The notes: generated from the letters alone by a model not told the origin. DNA of 25,170 nt from Acinetobacter sp. (GCA_030152275.1 JASLHF010000002.1:1-25170), one strand, 5' to 3'; counted from the first letter of the stretch, positions 14,982 to 23,499 are shown. A program made the numbers and translations.

Positions 14982-15263
14982 TTAGCCCAGATCTTCTTGA
15001 TCTGAATGTTTTAAAGCGGGGTTGAGCACAGTTGGTTCTACGCCATAGCGCCATTTATCTTCCTGTGCATCATTCCAAGCTTGCTGTGCTTCTGTCATTT
15101 CTACGACTTGGTTCGCTTCACAAAAGTTTTGAAACGCTTCTTGTGGTAAAACAAGTTCAACAAATAAGGTTGGATCGTGAATTGCAAAGTCAAATTCAAC
15201 AAATTTGGCATGACGATCACCTGTGATACGGATGTACTTGGTGAGTTGCTGTTGTTGGCTCAT
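14982..15263 (-). CDS. mphK: phenol hydroxylase assembly protein
   Basis: First gene of the phenol hydroxylase operon, homologous to DmpK, a small protein needed for assembly of active hydroxylase in vivo but not part of the catalytic complex. The 93-residue product has the family core TKYIRITGDRHAKFVEFDFA and EAFQNFCEANQV. The ATG at 15263 is preceded by AAGGAC eight bases upstream. The expected sigma-54 start near 15321 gives a leader of about 58 bases. Confidence 0.94.
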   Translation of the reverse strand: MSQQQQLTKYIRITGDRHAKFVEFDFAIHDPTLFVELVLPQEAFQNFCEANQVVEMTEAQQAWNDAQEDKWRYGVEPTVLNPALKHSDQEDLG

Positions 15264-15332
15264 AACGAACGTCCTTCTATTTTGGCACTGACATCATGTC
15301 TGTGGCGCAACCTTGCGTTTGTTATGTTTATT

Positions 15333-15348
15333 CCAAAAACCGTGCCAA
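15333..15348 (-). promoter_or_regulatory. sigma-54 promoter of mphKLMNOP
   Basis: On the minus strand TTGGCACGGTTTTTGG reads as a -24 element TTGGCACG, four bases, then TTGG at -12. The two GG doublets are 12 bases apart, as required. The -24 is perfect; the -12 has TTGG where the consensus is TTGC. The predicted start is about 15321. No other sigma-54-like site with correct spacing is visible upstream of mphK. Confidence 0.75.
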
Positions 15349-15369
15349 CTTTTTTATTGTTATATTTTT

Positions 15370-15382
15370 CAAATAGTTAATA
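15370..15382. promoter_or_regulatory. possible IHF site between promoter and activator sites
   Basis: CAA-N4-TTAATA on the plus strand matches the inverse of the IHF consensus WATCAANNNNTTR except for one base. It lies in an A/T-rich stretch between the -24/-12 promoter and the MphR sites, where IHF bending is common. The pattern is degenerate and could be chance. Confidence 0.3.
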
Positions 15383-15420
15383 TTTTTAAATAAAATCTTG
15401 ATTGATTTGATCAGGATAAT

Positions 15421-15469
15421 TTCATCATTTGATGAATTACTATTTTTGTTTTTTTCATGATTTGATGAA
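15421..15469. promoter_or_regulatory. paired MphR/MopR upstream activating sequences
   Basis: TTCATCATTTGATGAA (15421-15436, 7-bp arms) and TTCATGATTTGATGAA (15454-15469, one mismatch between arms) are centred 33 bp apart, three helical turns. They lie at about -100 to -115 and -133 to -148 from the predicted mphK start. XylR/DmpR proteins bind such paired inverted repeats (TTGATCAATTGATCAA type) to form a hexamer. A partial third copy, ATTTGATCA, is at 15405-15413. Confidence 0.75.
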
Positions 15470-15520
15470 TAGGTGTGGAAATAATTTAAAAAATAAGTGT
15501 GAGTGAACTGAAAAATAGTT

Positions 15521-15549
15521 TTTATTCATTCAAAGTATTTTTTTATAAT
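15521..15549 (+). promoter_or_regulatory. candidate sigma-70 promoter of mphR
   Basis: TTTATT, 17 bases, then TATAAT (15544-15549). The -10 is perfect and the -35 matches poorly. It points toward mphR and would give a start near 15556, upstream of the CatM-type site. In such A/T-rich DNA a TATAAT by chance is not unlikely. Confidence 0.35.
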
Positions 15550-15578
15550 GAATTGATTTATATGTGTATAAATTTAGC

Positions 15579-15593
15579 ATACTTAAAAGGTAT
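15579..15593. promoter_or_regulatory. CatM/BenM-type site upstream of mphR
   Basis: ATACTTAAAAGGTAT is a perfect ATAC-N7-GTAT site and is identical over all 15 bases to the site beside catM at 4416-4430. It lies 93 bases before the mphR start and, if the candidate promoter is right, just downstream of the transcription start, a position suited to repression. No second matching site was found in this gap. Confidence 0.6.
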
Positions 15594-15686
15594 ACAAATA
15601 TAAGAATAAGGTAGTGAACCAAATTGGTCGGAATTAGGTAATATCAATAATGCGTTCACGATGACATATAGCCAAGGATGGATATC

Positions 15687-17375
15687 ATGCCCAAAGCCAA
15701 AGATGTGAAGGTCTATAAGCAGATCCTTGAACAGAACAAAGATATTCAGGATTTACTCGATAAAATTATTTTTGATACCGAGCATGGACAAATTTGGTTT
15801 GATGAAAACCGAATGTTGCTGATGCATACCAGTATTTTAGGTTATTTACGTAAAGATCTTTTTAATATGCTTGGCTTGGAAAGAACCAAACATTTTTTTA
15901 TCCGTTGTGGCTATCAGGCGGGTATGCGAGATGCTGAGGTGACTTCAAAACTTCGCCCTAATTTAAATGAAACAGAAGCTTTTATGGCGGGTCCACAGAT
16001 GCATGGTATCCGTGGAATGGTGCAAGTCGAAGTCAATGATCTGCATTTGAGTCATGACTTGAAAGAGTTTTATGCAGATTTTAATTGGCATAACTCGTTT
16101 GAGGCAGAAGTGCATTTAAGCGAATTTGGTCCCTCTGATGAACCTGCGTGTTGGATGCTATTGGGCTACGCTTGCGGTTACAGCAGTTTCGTGATGGGAC
16201 AAACCATTATTTACCAAGAAACGCATTGTGTTGCACATGGCGATGAACATTGTCGAATTATTGGTAAACCTTTAAGTGAGTGGGAAAATTCTGATGAATT
16301 GATTCGCTTTATGTCACCAGATCCTGTGTCAGATGAAATTATTGCCTTACAAGCTGAGTTAAATGAATTAAAGAAAAATATTTATACCGAAGCGGAAAGT
16401 GACTACACCATGTTTGATGCTGTGGGAGAGTCTGTTGCGTACCGTAAAGTCTGTGATTTACTCAAGAAAGCAGCGGGCAGTAAAGTTGCGGTACTTTTAC
16501 AAGGTGAAACTGGTGTAGGAAAAGAAGCATTTGCACGTGGTGTGCATATCGGAAGTCAACGCAAAGCAGAACCATTTGTTGCGGTGAATTGTGCGAGTAT
16601 TCCACCAGATCTGATTGAAGCGGAACTCTTTGGGGTCGAAAAAGGAGCCTTTACTGGAGCAACGCAATCGAGAATGGGGAAATTTGAACGAGCACATGGT
16701 GGCACGATTTTCCTTGATGAAGTGATTGAACTATCCCCACGTGCGCAAGCAACTTTATTACGCATGTTGCAAGAAGGCGAATTTGAGCGGGTTGGTGATT
16801 GTAAAACCCGAAAAGCGGATGTGCGCATTGTTGCTGCGACCAATGAGGACTTAGAGCAAGCTGTAAAAGATGGACGTTTTCGAGCAGACCTTTACTATCG
16901 CTTAAATATTTTCCCTGTGATGATTCCAGCGTTACGTGAACGCCGTGAGGATATTCCTTTATTGATAAGTCACTTTTTGACGCGGTTTGAGAATATGTAT
17001 GGCAAAACATTAAAAGGGTTAAGCGATAAAGCGAAAAATTTCGTGATGAAATATGAATGGCCAGGGAATATTCGAGAACTGGAAAATTTATTGGAAAGAG
17101 CGACTTTACTGACAGACCATCAACAAGAAATTAAATTAGACAGTTTATTTCCACAACATAAAGAGCAAGATGTCACAACACAGCCATTAAATAGTTTTGC
17201 AAATGTTGAAGATTTATTTACTGAAGATTTTTCTTTAGAACAACTTGAACAAAAAATCATCCGAACTGCAATGGATAAGAGTCGGCAGAATGTTTCAGAA
17301 GCCGCACGATTACTTGGGATTAGTCGAGCAACTTTGGATTATCGTTTGAAGAAAATTCAAGATAATAAACAATAA
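15687..17375 (+). CDS. mphR: phenol-responsive sigma-54 activator (XylR/DmpR family, MopR/MphR)
   Basis: Activator of the phenol hydroxylase operon, 562 residues. An N-terminal sensor domain (to about 210) has the phenol-pocket residues known from MopR (Phe99, His106, Phe132, Trp134, Tyr165, Tyr176) and Zn ligands Cys155, Glu178, Cys181 and Cys189, all at the MopR positions. A linker follows, then an AAA+ domain with Walker A GETGVGKE, GAFTGA and FLDEV, and a C-terminal Fis-type HTH (NVSEAARLLGISRATLDYRL). Start 15687 is chosen over in-frame ATG 15678 because AAGGA is nine bases from it, and numbering then equals MopR. It is divergent from mphK. The protein is almost identical to MopR as I remember it. 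Confidence 0.95.
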   Translation: MPKAKDVKVYKQILEQNKDIQDLLDKIIFDTEHGQIWFDENRMLLMHTSILGYLRKDLFNMLGLERTKHFFIRCGYQAGMRDAEVTSKLRPNLNETEAFMAGPQMHGIRGMVQVEVNDLHLSHDLKEFYADFNWHNSFEAEVHLSEFGPSDEPACWMLLGYACGYSSFVMGQTIIYQETHCVAHGDEHCRIIGKPLSEWENSDELIRFMSPDPVSDEIIALQAELNELKKNIYTEAESDYTMFDAVGESVAYRKVCDLLKKAAGSKVAVLLQGETGVGKEAFARGVHIGSQRKAEPFVAVNCASIPPDLIEAELFGVEKGAFTGATQSRMGKFERAHGGTIFLDEVIELSPRAQATLLRMLQEGEFERVGDCKTRKADVRIVAATNEDLEQAVKDGRFRADLYYRLNIFPVMIPALRERREDIPLLISHFLTRFENMYGKTLKGLSDKAKNFVMKYEWPGNIRELENLLERATLLTDHQQEIKLDSLFPQHKEQDVTTQPLNSFANVEDLFTEDFSLEQLEQKIIRTAMDKSRQNVSEAARLLGISRATLDYRLKKIQDNKQ

Positions 17376-17416
17376 ATAGATCTTGTTTTTAGGTTGTTAT
17401 TTAACTAATCATCTAT

Positions 17417-17441
17417 AAGTGAATTGTACTGCAATTCGCTT
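17417..17441. terminator. weak hairpin between mphR and fimbrial cluster
   Basis: AAGTGAATTG and CAATTCGCTT pair (one G-U) around TACTG in the 109-base gap between two convergent transcription units. No U-tract follows on either strand, so termination is only a suggestion. Confidence 0.3.
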
Positions 17442-17484
17442 AAACTACTTAGTGAAATCTTTAGCTTCCTAAACCTTAATAACG

Positions 17485-18033
17485 TTAATCATATTGAACA
17501 GAAAACTGAGCACTTGCGTTTGCAATTCCTGCTAGTGCTTGCGCTTTAGTCACAATATAATTTGCATAAAATAGTGCTGAAACATGGCCATTAATATCTG
17601 TGCTAAAGGCTTCACTTTTCTTGCCTAAAGCTAATCGTTTTTTATCTTGATCTCGGATTTCTATAGCAATATTTTCAGCTTTATTGGCTAAGCTATCAAG
17701 TGCTAAAAGTTCAGCATTTTCAGTACTTCGTGGCCCATCAAAGGTGATCGTTACAGACCCATTCGGTGGGCAGTTACTCATCTCAAAATGAATAGGGGTT
17801 GGTTTTGATTGACTTCCAACATTTGGCAAGTCTTTGCTTGCAACGCTCCCAAGTTGGATATATTTATCCTGTTCCGAACTTAACACGCCACATGTTGATG
17901 TTGTCACAATTCCAGAAAGCTCAATATTTATTCGACCCAGCTCTACACTGGTATTTTGAGCGTGTGAGAATTGAAGAATATTCAAATAAAATATTGTAAT
18001 GATAACAACGATGTATCTTGTGCTATTTTTCAC
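17485..18033 (-). CDS. fimbrial subunit (FimA-type pilin), last gene of cluster
   Basis: Secreted pilin-fold protein of 182 residues for a chaperone-usher fimbria. A signal peptide (to FSHA, about residue 25) is followed by the typical subunit pattern: an N-terminal donor strand, paired cysteines in TSTCGVL and MSNCPPN, DLPNVGSQSKPTPIHFEM, and a C-terminal strand ending QFSVQYD. GTG 18033 is chosen as start: AGGAG lies six bases upstream, while ATG 18039 has AGGAG directly abutting. That AGGAG overlaps the adhesin stop. A pilin gene after the adhesin is unusual in order; it may be a minor subunit, an adaptor or a terminating subunit. Confidence 0.83.
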   Translation of the reverse strand: MKNSTRYIVVIITIFYLNILQFSHAQNTSVELGRINIELSGIVTTSTCGVLSSEQDKYIQLGSVASKDLPNVGSQSKPTPIHFEMSNCPPNGSVTITFDGPRSTENAELLALDSLANKAENIAIEIRDQDKKRLALGKKSEAFSTDINGHVSALFYANYIVTKAQALAGIANASAQFSVQYD

Positions 18034-18042
18034 TGTCATCTC

Positions 18043-19053
18043 CTAATCAAAATCCACTCTAAGATACCCTCTAGATTTAAACGGACCAATTACTGGTTTA
18101 TTTCCAGTGATACTGATGGGCCAAGCTTTGATAGTCACATTTGCTGGTTGTTGATTAAGATTAAATGGAATCACACTGTTAACATTATTCGGTATTAACA
18201 CATTATCACTTTGATCTGATATCTTAAAGCCAATATCTGGATTATCTGAGATTATCATATCGCCAGAGGCTTTTTCAGCCTCAAGCCGAAGTGTTAGCAT
18301 CGCTTGGGCATTAATATTGGTACATTGAATCGCTAAGGTATGACTTTGTTTATTGACATTGTTGGGTTTATTGCCAGGACCTGCCTGACTAAAGGCATAG
18401 GCTGGGATTTCTCCAAACTTAATTTCTAAAAAATCACCTGTGCCAATTTTGCAACTTTGTGGAACAGTAATAGAACCACTGTAACTGATCTTATAGACAG
18501 GGATACTTAATGGATCTGCTGAACCTGTTGTGACATAGACAGTAAACATCGTTTTTTTTGGAATAGGTACAAAGTCAACAAAAGGCTTAACCACTTTGAT
18601 GCGAAAAGTGAAGTTTGAATCTAGAACTGCAAAGGGTTGGCCTTTACTTACATTGGCGTCTGTACCCATTTGTACATATTTTGCAGGTGGATAAAAATCT
18701 CCAGCAGCACTATCAGTAATTTTCATAGCACCGACTAAATAGTCATTGATCGGTAAGTATTTATACTGATCAATGGTTTCTATGATAGATAGGTTGGAAA
18801 CATAACTACGCATGGTTCTATTTTGACTGATACTGGGACTATGAACAGGGCAGGTTCCATAAACTTGCGAGGAAAAATTCTTTTTTAGCTCTACAATTTT
18901 ACCTACAGCGTTATTGGAGCTGCTAAAACTATTGGACAGATCATAAAAAACTTCGTCTACCACACCATTCCCTTTACTGTTCCAACAGACAACTGCAAAA
19001 GATGGGGTAGAAACAAGCAACAACATACTGGAAATTAAAAGCTTAAATTTCAA
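18043..19053 (-). CDS. two-domain fimbrial tip adhesin
   Basis: Probable tip adhesin, 336 residues, longer than the pilins. A signal peptide (LLISSMLLLVSTPSFA) leads to VVCW, then an N-terminal receptor-binding domain of about 170 residues that I do not recognise, and a C-terminal pilin domain beginning near SGSITVPQSCKIG and ending GYLRVDFD. The start is placed at TTG 19053. AAGGAG lies seven bases upstream, just after the usher stop, and the signal peptide starts there as MKFKLL. The ATG at 19074 would overlap the usher and put seven charged residues before it. Adhesin identity rests on size, two domains and position. Confidence 0.75.
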   Translation of the reverse strand: MKFKLLISSMLLLVSTPSFAVVCWNSKGNGVVDEVFYDLSNSFSSSNNAVGKIVELKKNFSSQVYGTCPVHSPSISQNRTMRSYVSNLSIIETIDQYKYLPINDYLVGAMKITDSAAGDFYPPAKYVQMGTDANVSKGQPFAVLDSNFTFRIKVVKPFVDFVPIPKKTMFTVYVTTGSADPLSIPVYKISYSGSITVPQSCKIGTGDFLEIKFGEIPAYAFSQAGPGNKPNNVNKQSHTLAIQCTNINAQAMLTLRLEAEKASGDMIISDNPDIGFKISDQSDNVLIPNNVNSVIPFNLNQQPANVTIKAWPISITGNKPVIGPFKSRGYLRVDFD

Positions 19054-19064
19054 ATGATCTCTCC

Positions 19065-21683
19065 TTATTGACATTCAAGATCAAACTGAATAACGGGTTT
19101 ACTAAGGTCCATGTCTGAAATATCGTAGTTTGCCAAACATTTTCCTTCTGCAGATTCCCCCCAATTTACTTCCAGTGTGCCTTTAAGTGGAAGTCCAGTT
19201 AAATAAACTCGACCATCATCTGCAACGATGCTAGTGGCTGAACTTTCTTTTTCAATCACGCTACTTGCATAAGGTATAAACTTGCCGTTATGGGATAAGG
19301 TGATGAGTGCTCTTACACCTATACTGGTGTTAAAGGTCGCTCTAGCAATAGCCCCTTTAATTGGGACAACATTTTCAACATTATTGCTGATTTCAAGATT
19401 ATTACTGAAAGTATTTGAATTGAGAGCAACACGATTGGCACGATATTCAGTGGCATAAGGGACGATGGCATAACCACGCCAATCTGTTTTAACACCTGTA
19501 TAATTTTCGATATTTACACCTTTAGCACCAGGTGCTTTAACCAAAATTGAAGTGCTGCCTAAAGGCTGACCAAAGGTAATCCCATCACGGTGTACTAAAA
19601 TTCCACCAGAAGCATTATAGGTAAACTGATTTGAGTTCTTTTCGTAGCTATAACCTGCACCTACAGTACCATAACTACCATTGTAATTTAGGCTGACAGA
19701 ACCTATGTCACCTTGCTTACTGACTTGTCCCTGATTGATGCTATAACTTAGATTACGATCTTTCAGTAACGTACCACTTAAACCAGCCATATAGGACTCA
19801 TTACCATTTGAATTTTGTGTCGTCGAAAAAGTGCTGTAAGCATTTTGGATAGGATGATTACGGAAATTCGCTTTCGGCCATAGTTTGTCCAATGGGAAGG
19901 AGATGTTCATGGAATACAGGGTGTCACTTTGCTTAATTTCAGAGTATTTGTTGTGGCTGACAGAGAATGAATAATTTAATGCTTTCCATGAGTTTGCATA
20001 ACCTGCTTGAACCCATTCATTTCTTTTGTTGGTATCCCAATAGGTTTGTTGATTTCCTGAAACAAATAAAGAACCATAGTTTCCAAGTGAATGCGAAATA
20101 TTAACTTCAAAGCGACCTTTTTTAGAATTATATAGATTGTAGTAATCTGTAATGATTGGTGTATTGGCTTGATTTCCATCTTGTGTTTCGGAAACGTGAT
20201 AGCCACTCATACGATTATAAGCAATATCATTTAAGGTATAGAAACCTTTGGTGGAATAACGATAGCCTAATAACTGGAATGTTGTTCCAGAGCTTAATAA
20301 TGATTTTGAATATAGAAAGCGTACAGACTGTCCACTGTTCGTAGATCGATCTGCCAACTCACTATTTGCATGAGTAAGGTCAAAAGATAAAGCGCCATAA
20401 TCACCGAGGTTAGCACCTAGTCCTACCAATGCACTCTTATATTTTTCTGATAATTGTGTTCCAGCATAAACGGATATACCATTTTTTAAACCGTGAATTG
20501 CTGTTGCCTGTAGCAACGAAGGATTATCTTGAGAATCTAATCCGCTACGGTATTCGCCAATAAGTAGGCTATATTTTGTGCGCCCTTCACGTTGTAGCAC
20601 TGGAAGGCTTGAGTAGGGCACTTGAAAGCTTTGAATCGAACCATCATTTTCTTTTATTGTGACCAAAAGGTCACCGCTGATTGAGGTTGGATTCAAATCT
20701 TGGATAAGAAACGGTCCTGGTGCGACATTAATTTGATGAATAACAAAACCATTTTGTTTAATCACTACTTTTGCATTGGTTTTTGCAACTCCACGAACAG
20801 TGGGTGCATAGCCTTGTTGACTATCTGGATACATAGCATCAGAGGTCGACAAATGTACACCGCGAAAACCAAAGCTATCAAAAATTTCACTACTCGTAGA
20901 ACCATCACCAATAACCAGCTGGCTTTTTAATGGAATAATGGTTTTTTGTAGATAGGTATTTAAATTATTCCATTGATTTGTGGTTTTACCGTTGTGCGAA
21001 TTAGCGTTAAAGCTGCCTGAATGTCGGAACTGCCATGAGCCAATATTGAGTCCATTATCCAGCCGTAAAAATAAACTGTTAGTATCTGTTTTAGAGTTGT
21101 CATAACCCGAAATATTATAGTTGGTATAAAAACCGTTGATTCCTTCATCCCACTGATCGGGTGGGATATAGCCACGAATTTGGTTGCGTAAAGACGCTTG
21201 CGGCAAGCTGATCAATAATTTTTGTTTATCAAATTGAAAGTGGCTGTTTGCACCGTCAATAATTGAAATAAAATCTACACATTGTGGGTTTGAGCTAGAC
21301 AATTGCTCGTATTGGGCAATATTGACTCCAAATCCCTGTAAGGTTTTGCTGTCTAAACACGGAAATAAACCTGTAGTATCTTGAATACCTGCTTTTTCAA
21401 TAAAATTGATATCACGAGTAAATACATATTGATCGTTGACATACACATCAACTCGATAAACGCCAGGTAATTGATGGGTCGACTTCTCAAATCTGCTTAA
21501 ATCAGAAATTTGTGAATTAGACAAGTTATCTGATAAAAAAGCAGGGTTAAAAACCTGTTCCGCATGGCTGATTTTTGGGGTTACGATTGAAATAAATATA
21601 GTCACAGCGATACCCACAGGATACCGCTTGATATTTCTCTTTACGCATACAATATTGTATGGCATTGAAAATAGACTATTCAT
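19065..21683 (-). CDS. outer-membrane fimbrial usher (FimD/PapC family)
   Basis: An 872-residue usher that threads chaperone-bound subunits through the outer membrane. A signal peptide ends near SHA (about 41). The N-terminal chaperone-binding domain has FNPAFL, DLSRFE and LPGVYRVDVYVN. A central barrel and plug follow (SLFLRLDNGLNIGSW, DSFGFRG, YAPTVRGVAKTNAKVVIKQN) and then C-terminal domains with PYATEYRANRV and GKCLANYDI. Length is normal. The gene starts five bases after the chaperone stop with a weak ribosome site. Confidence 0.94.
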   Translation of the reverse strand: MNSLFSMPYNIVCVKRNIKRYPVGIAVTIFISIVTPKISHAEQVFNPAFLSDNLSNSQISDLSRFEKSTHQLPGVYRVDVYVNDQYVFTRDINFIEKAGIQDTTGLFPCLDSKTLQGFGVNIAQYEQLSSSNPQCVDFISIIDGANSHFQFDKQKLLISLPQASLRNQIRGYIPPDQWDEGINGFYTNYNISGYDNSKTDTNSLFLRLDNGLNIGSWQFRHSGSFNANSHNGKTTNQWNNLNTYLQKTIIPLKSQLVIGDGSTSSEIFDSFGFRGVHLSTSDAMYPDSQQGYAPTVRGVAKTNAKVVIKQNGFVIHQINVAPGPFLIQDLNPTSISGDLLVTIKENDGSIQSFQVPYSSLPVLQREGRTKYSLLIGEYRSGLDSQDNPSLLQATAIHGLKNGISVYAGTQLSEKYKSALVGLGANLGDYGALSFDLTHANSELADRSTNSGQSVRFLYSKSLLSSGTTFQLLGYRYSTKGFYTLNDIAYNRMSGYHVSETQDGNQANTPIITDYYNLYNSKKGRFEVNISHSLGNYGSLFVSGNQQTYWDTNKRNEWVQAGYANSWKALNYSFSVSHNKYSEIKQSDTLYSMNISFPLDKLWPKANFRNHPIQNAYSTFSTTQNSNGNESYMAGLSGTLLKDRNLSYSINQGQVSKQGDIGSVSLNYNGSYGTVGAGYSYEKNSNQFTYNASGGILVHRDGITFGQPLGSTSILVKAPGAKGVNIENYTGVKTDWRGYAIVPYATEYRANRVALNSNTFSNNLEISNNVENVVPIKGAIARATFNTSIGVRALITLSHNGKFIPYASSVIEKESSATSIVADDGRVYLTGLPLKGTLEVNWGESAEGKCLANYDISDMDLSKPVIQFDLECQ

Positions 21684-21688
21684 AATTA

Positions 21689-22390
21689 TTACTTCAGTTC
21701 TAAATCAACTTTAGTCGTTAAACCACCGTAATCATTGACCGTTTGATAACTTAGCTTATTACCAGAAGTCGCTGAAATTTTTGTTTGAGCAAATGGGCTC
21801 GCCATCACATTTGACACCTTTTGGTTGTCAACAAAAATGTTCACAAAAGAAACATGATATGGTGAAGGATTATTCACCATGATTCCTTCTGATGATTTTG
21901 AAAACTTAAGCGTTTCTAATGAAGCTTCAGGTTTAGTTTTTAGATTTATTGGTCGAACAAACAGTTTGATTCGAGATAAAACAGCGAGTTGTAAAATATT
22001 CTTGTCAGTTAAAGTCGATTTATCAATTGAAGGAATTGCCTTGACATTGATCCAAAATACAGACTCTTTATCTTGCGGTAAGTTGGCGGCAACATTGACA
22101 ATTCTTAATGTATTTTCGCTATTTGCTTCTGCGACAAATAAGGGGGGAGTGATGAGAAAATCCTTTGATTTTTCATCTAAATTATTTTCAATCCATGAGT
22201 TAATTAAGAAGCGTTCTTTATTATTGCTGTTCACAATAGCTAATGAAACTTGCTTTGCATCGGTTGGGTAAATAACACGAGTTGCCCCCAGTGATATACC
22301 GCCAATAATATTGTTATTGGCCAAACTGGTGGATGCTAAGCAGGCTAAGGTTATACTAAGAACACCATTTTTTAATAAGTTCAGTTTCAT
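21689..22390 (-). CDS. periplasmic fimbrial chaperone (FimC/PapD family)
   Basis: A 233-residue chaperone with a signal peptide (to about residue 24, ASTSLA) and two immunoglobulin-like domains. Expected anchor residues are Arg38 in GATRVIYP and Lys142 in SRIKLFVRP, matching Arg8 and Lys112 of PapD, and the ITPPLF/LRIV segment is conserved. The spacing before IKLFVRP suggests the short F1-G1 loop subclass. AAGGAT lies upstream of ATG 22390. It sits between a minor pilin and the usher, the classic order. Confidence 0.92.
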   Translation of the reverse strand: MKLNLLKNGVLSITLACLASTSLANNNIIGGISLGATRVIYPTDAKQVSLAIVNSNNKERFLINSWIENNLDEKSKDFLITPPLFVAEANSENTLRIVNVAANLPQDKESVFWINVKAIPSIDKSTLTDKNILQLAVLSRIKLFVRPINLKTKPEASLETLKFSKSSEGIMVNNPSPYHVSFVNIFVDNQKVSNVMASPFAQTKISATSGNKLSYQTVNDYGGLTTKVDLELK

Positions 22391-22409
22391 ATAAATCCTT
22401 AGAATTCAT

Positions 22410-22895
22410 TTATGGATAAAAAACAGAAATTAAAATATTTGATGCTTGAGCGGATGACTTTTCTGAAGTTTGGTTGAAGAGAATACCAATCTTATTCTTA
22501 GTGAAACTGTCATAACGTTCAGGTCGATCAATTTGTCGAATGAATTTCTGATCTAGACGGGTCTGTTGAAGACCTTGAATGTTTAATTCTTGATGAATAT
22601 CAAAATCATTTCTTGCTTTTGGATCTGTATAAAACATCTCATAGCTTGGCTTATTTTGTTCAGATAGGCCAATAGCAAGATTATCGTAGATGCTTACAGG
22701 GCATAATGAAAAATTGATTTGAATCGAAGAGTTGGGAGTTTTAATAGATACAGCAGTATTATTCTCAATTAAAATTGAGCAACTTTGATTTATCAAAACT
22801 CCCTGAAAATGAGCTTTCCCACCAAATACATAACTTTCTGCGTAAATATGAGTATTTACTAATATTCCAGCAATCAAGGTTATATACTTTTTCAT
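22410..22895 (-). CDS. minor fimbrial subunit-like protein
   Basis: A 161-residue secreted protein with a short signal peptide (MKKYITLIAG to about residue 19) and a pilin-like pattern: GGKAHFQGVLINQSCSIL with a second cysteine in FSLCPVS about 25 residues on, and a final strand ILISVFYP. It is more divergent than the other subunits, so it could be an adaptor or a terminator subunit. No good ribosome site precedes ATG 22895, and a small hairpin follows the preceding pilin stop, which may lower its expression. Confidence 0.75.
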   Translation of the reverse strand: MKKYITLIAGILVNTHIYAESYVFGGKAHFQGVLINQSCSILIENNTAVSIKTPNSSIQINFSLCPVSIYDNLAIGLSEQNKPSYEMFYTDPKARNDFDIHQELNIQGLQQTRLDQKFIRQIDRPERYDSFTKNKIGILFNQTSEKSSAQASNILISVFYP

Positions 22896-22929
22896 GGTAA
22901 ATAAGCTTATTTAATCAAATATTTAATAA

Positions 22930-22946
22930 TTATCTTAGGCAGATAA
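22930..22946 (-). terminator. small hairpin after the major pilin stop
   Basis: TTATCT and AGATAA pair around a five-base loop right after the major pilin stop, followed by an A/T-rich stretch. It is weak as a terminator but well placed to protect the pilin mRNA or attenuate the downstream genes. Confidence 0.3.
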
Positions 22947-22947
22947 A

Positions 22948-23499
22948 TTACTCATATTTCACTACAAAAGTTGCATCTGCATTTGCTTGACCTGGTGTAG
23001 ATGCGCCAGTAGCTACATAACGAGCGCTGAATTGAAGAGTGTTATCACCAGTGATCAATGTTTTAGGTGTAGAGAAACTTGCACCAGTAACACCTAAGAT
23101 TTTTGAAGTGTCATCAGCAATCTCAATCCCTACATTTGTTGCAGCAGTTGCGTTTGTGCCACCAGCAGCAACTGAAAGTAAGTTTGCATTAGACGCTACA
23201 GATTGGCCATAAAATGCAACAGCAGCAGTTGCTTGAACTGTTGGATCACAGTCAACAAGTTTAATTTGGAACGGTATTGGAGTTGTTTTATCGCCAGCAA
23301 CAGCGAGGCGTGCAGTACGGTATTGACCTAAATCAACAGTTTGATTTGAAGATTCGGTACTTACAGCGCATGCTGCATTTACGATTTCACCAGTAAAATG
23401 TACTGTACCACCGTTAACTGTTACAGGATCAGCAGCAAAAGCCGAAACTGAAATAGCTAAAGCAGATAAACTTGCAGTACTTAATAGAGCTAATTTCAT
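22948..23499 (-). CDS. major fimbrial subunit (type 1 pilin family)
   Basis: Main pilin, about 183 residues, Ala- and Thr-rich, low in charge. The signal peptide LALLSTASLSALAISVSAFA precedes mature ADPVTVNGGTVHFTGEIVN. The paired cysteines are in NAACAVS and VDCDPT, and the last strand is DATFVVKYE, the usual donor-strand partner. The start is set at ATG 23499 (MKLALL); in-frame ATG 23514 would add five residues, and neither has a strong ribosome site. First gene of the cluster, with a long A/T-rich upstream region holding a candidate promoter. High abundance is expected for the product. Confidence 0.9.
   Translation of the reverse strand: MKLALLSTASLSALAISVSAFAADPVTVNGGTVHFTGEIVNAACAVSTESSNQTVDLGQYRTARLAVAGDKTTPIPFQIKLVDCDPTVQATAAVAFYGQSVASNANLLSVAAGGTNATAATNVGIEIADDTSKILGVTGASFSTPKTLITGDNTLQFSARYVATGASTPGQANADATFVVKYE

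Noticed and set aside
15283..15297. Plus-strand TGGCAC as a sigma-54 promoter for mphR
   Set aside because: At the required -12 position the sequence is AT instead of GC, and the spacing does not match.
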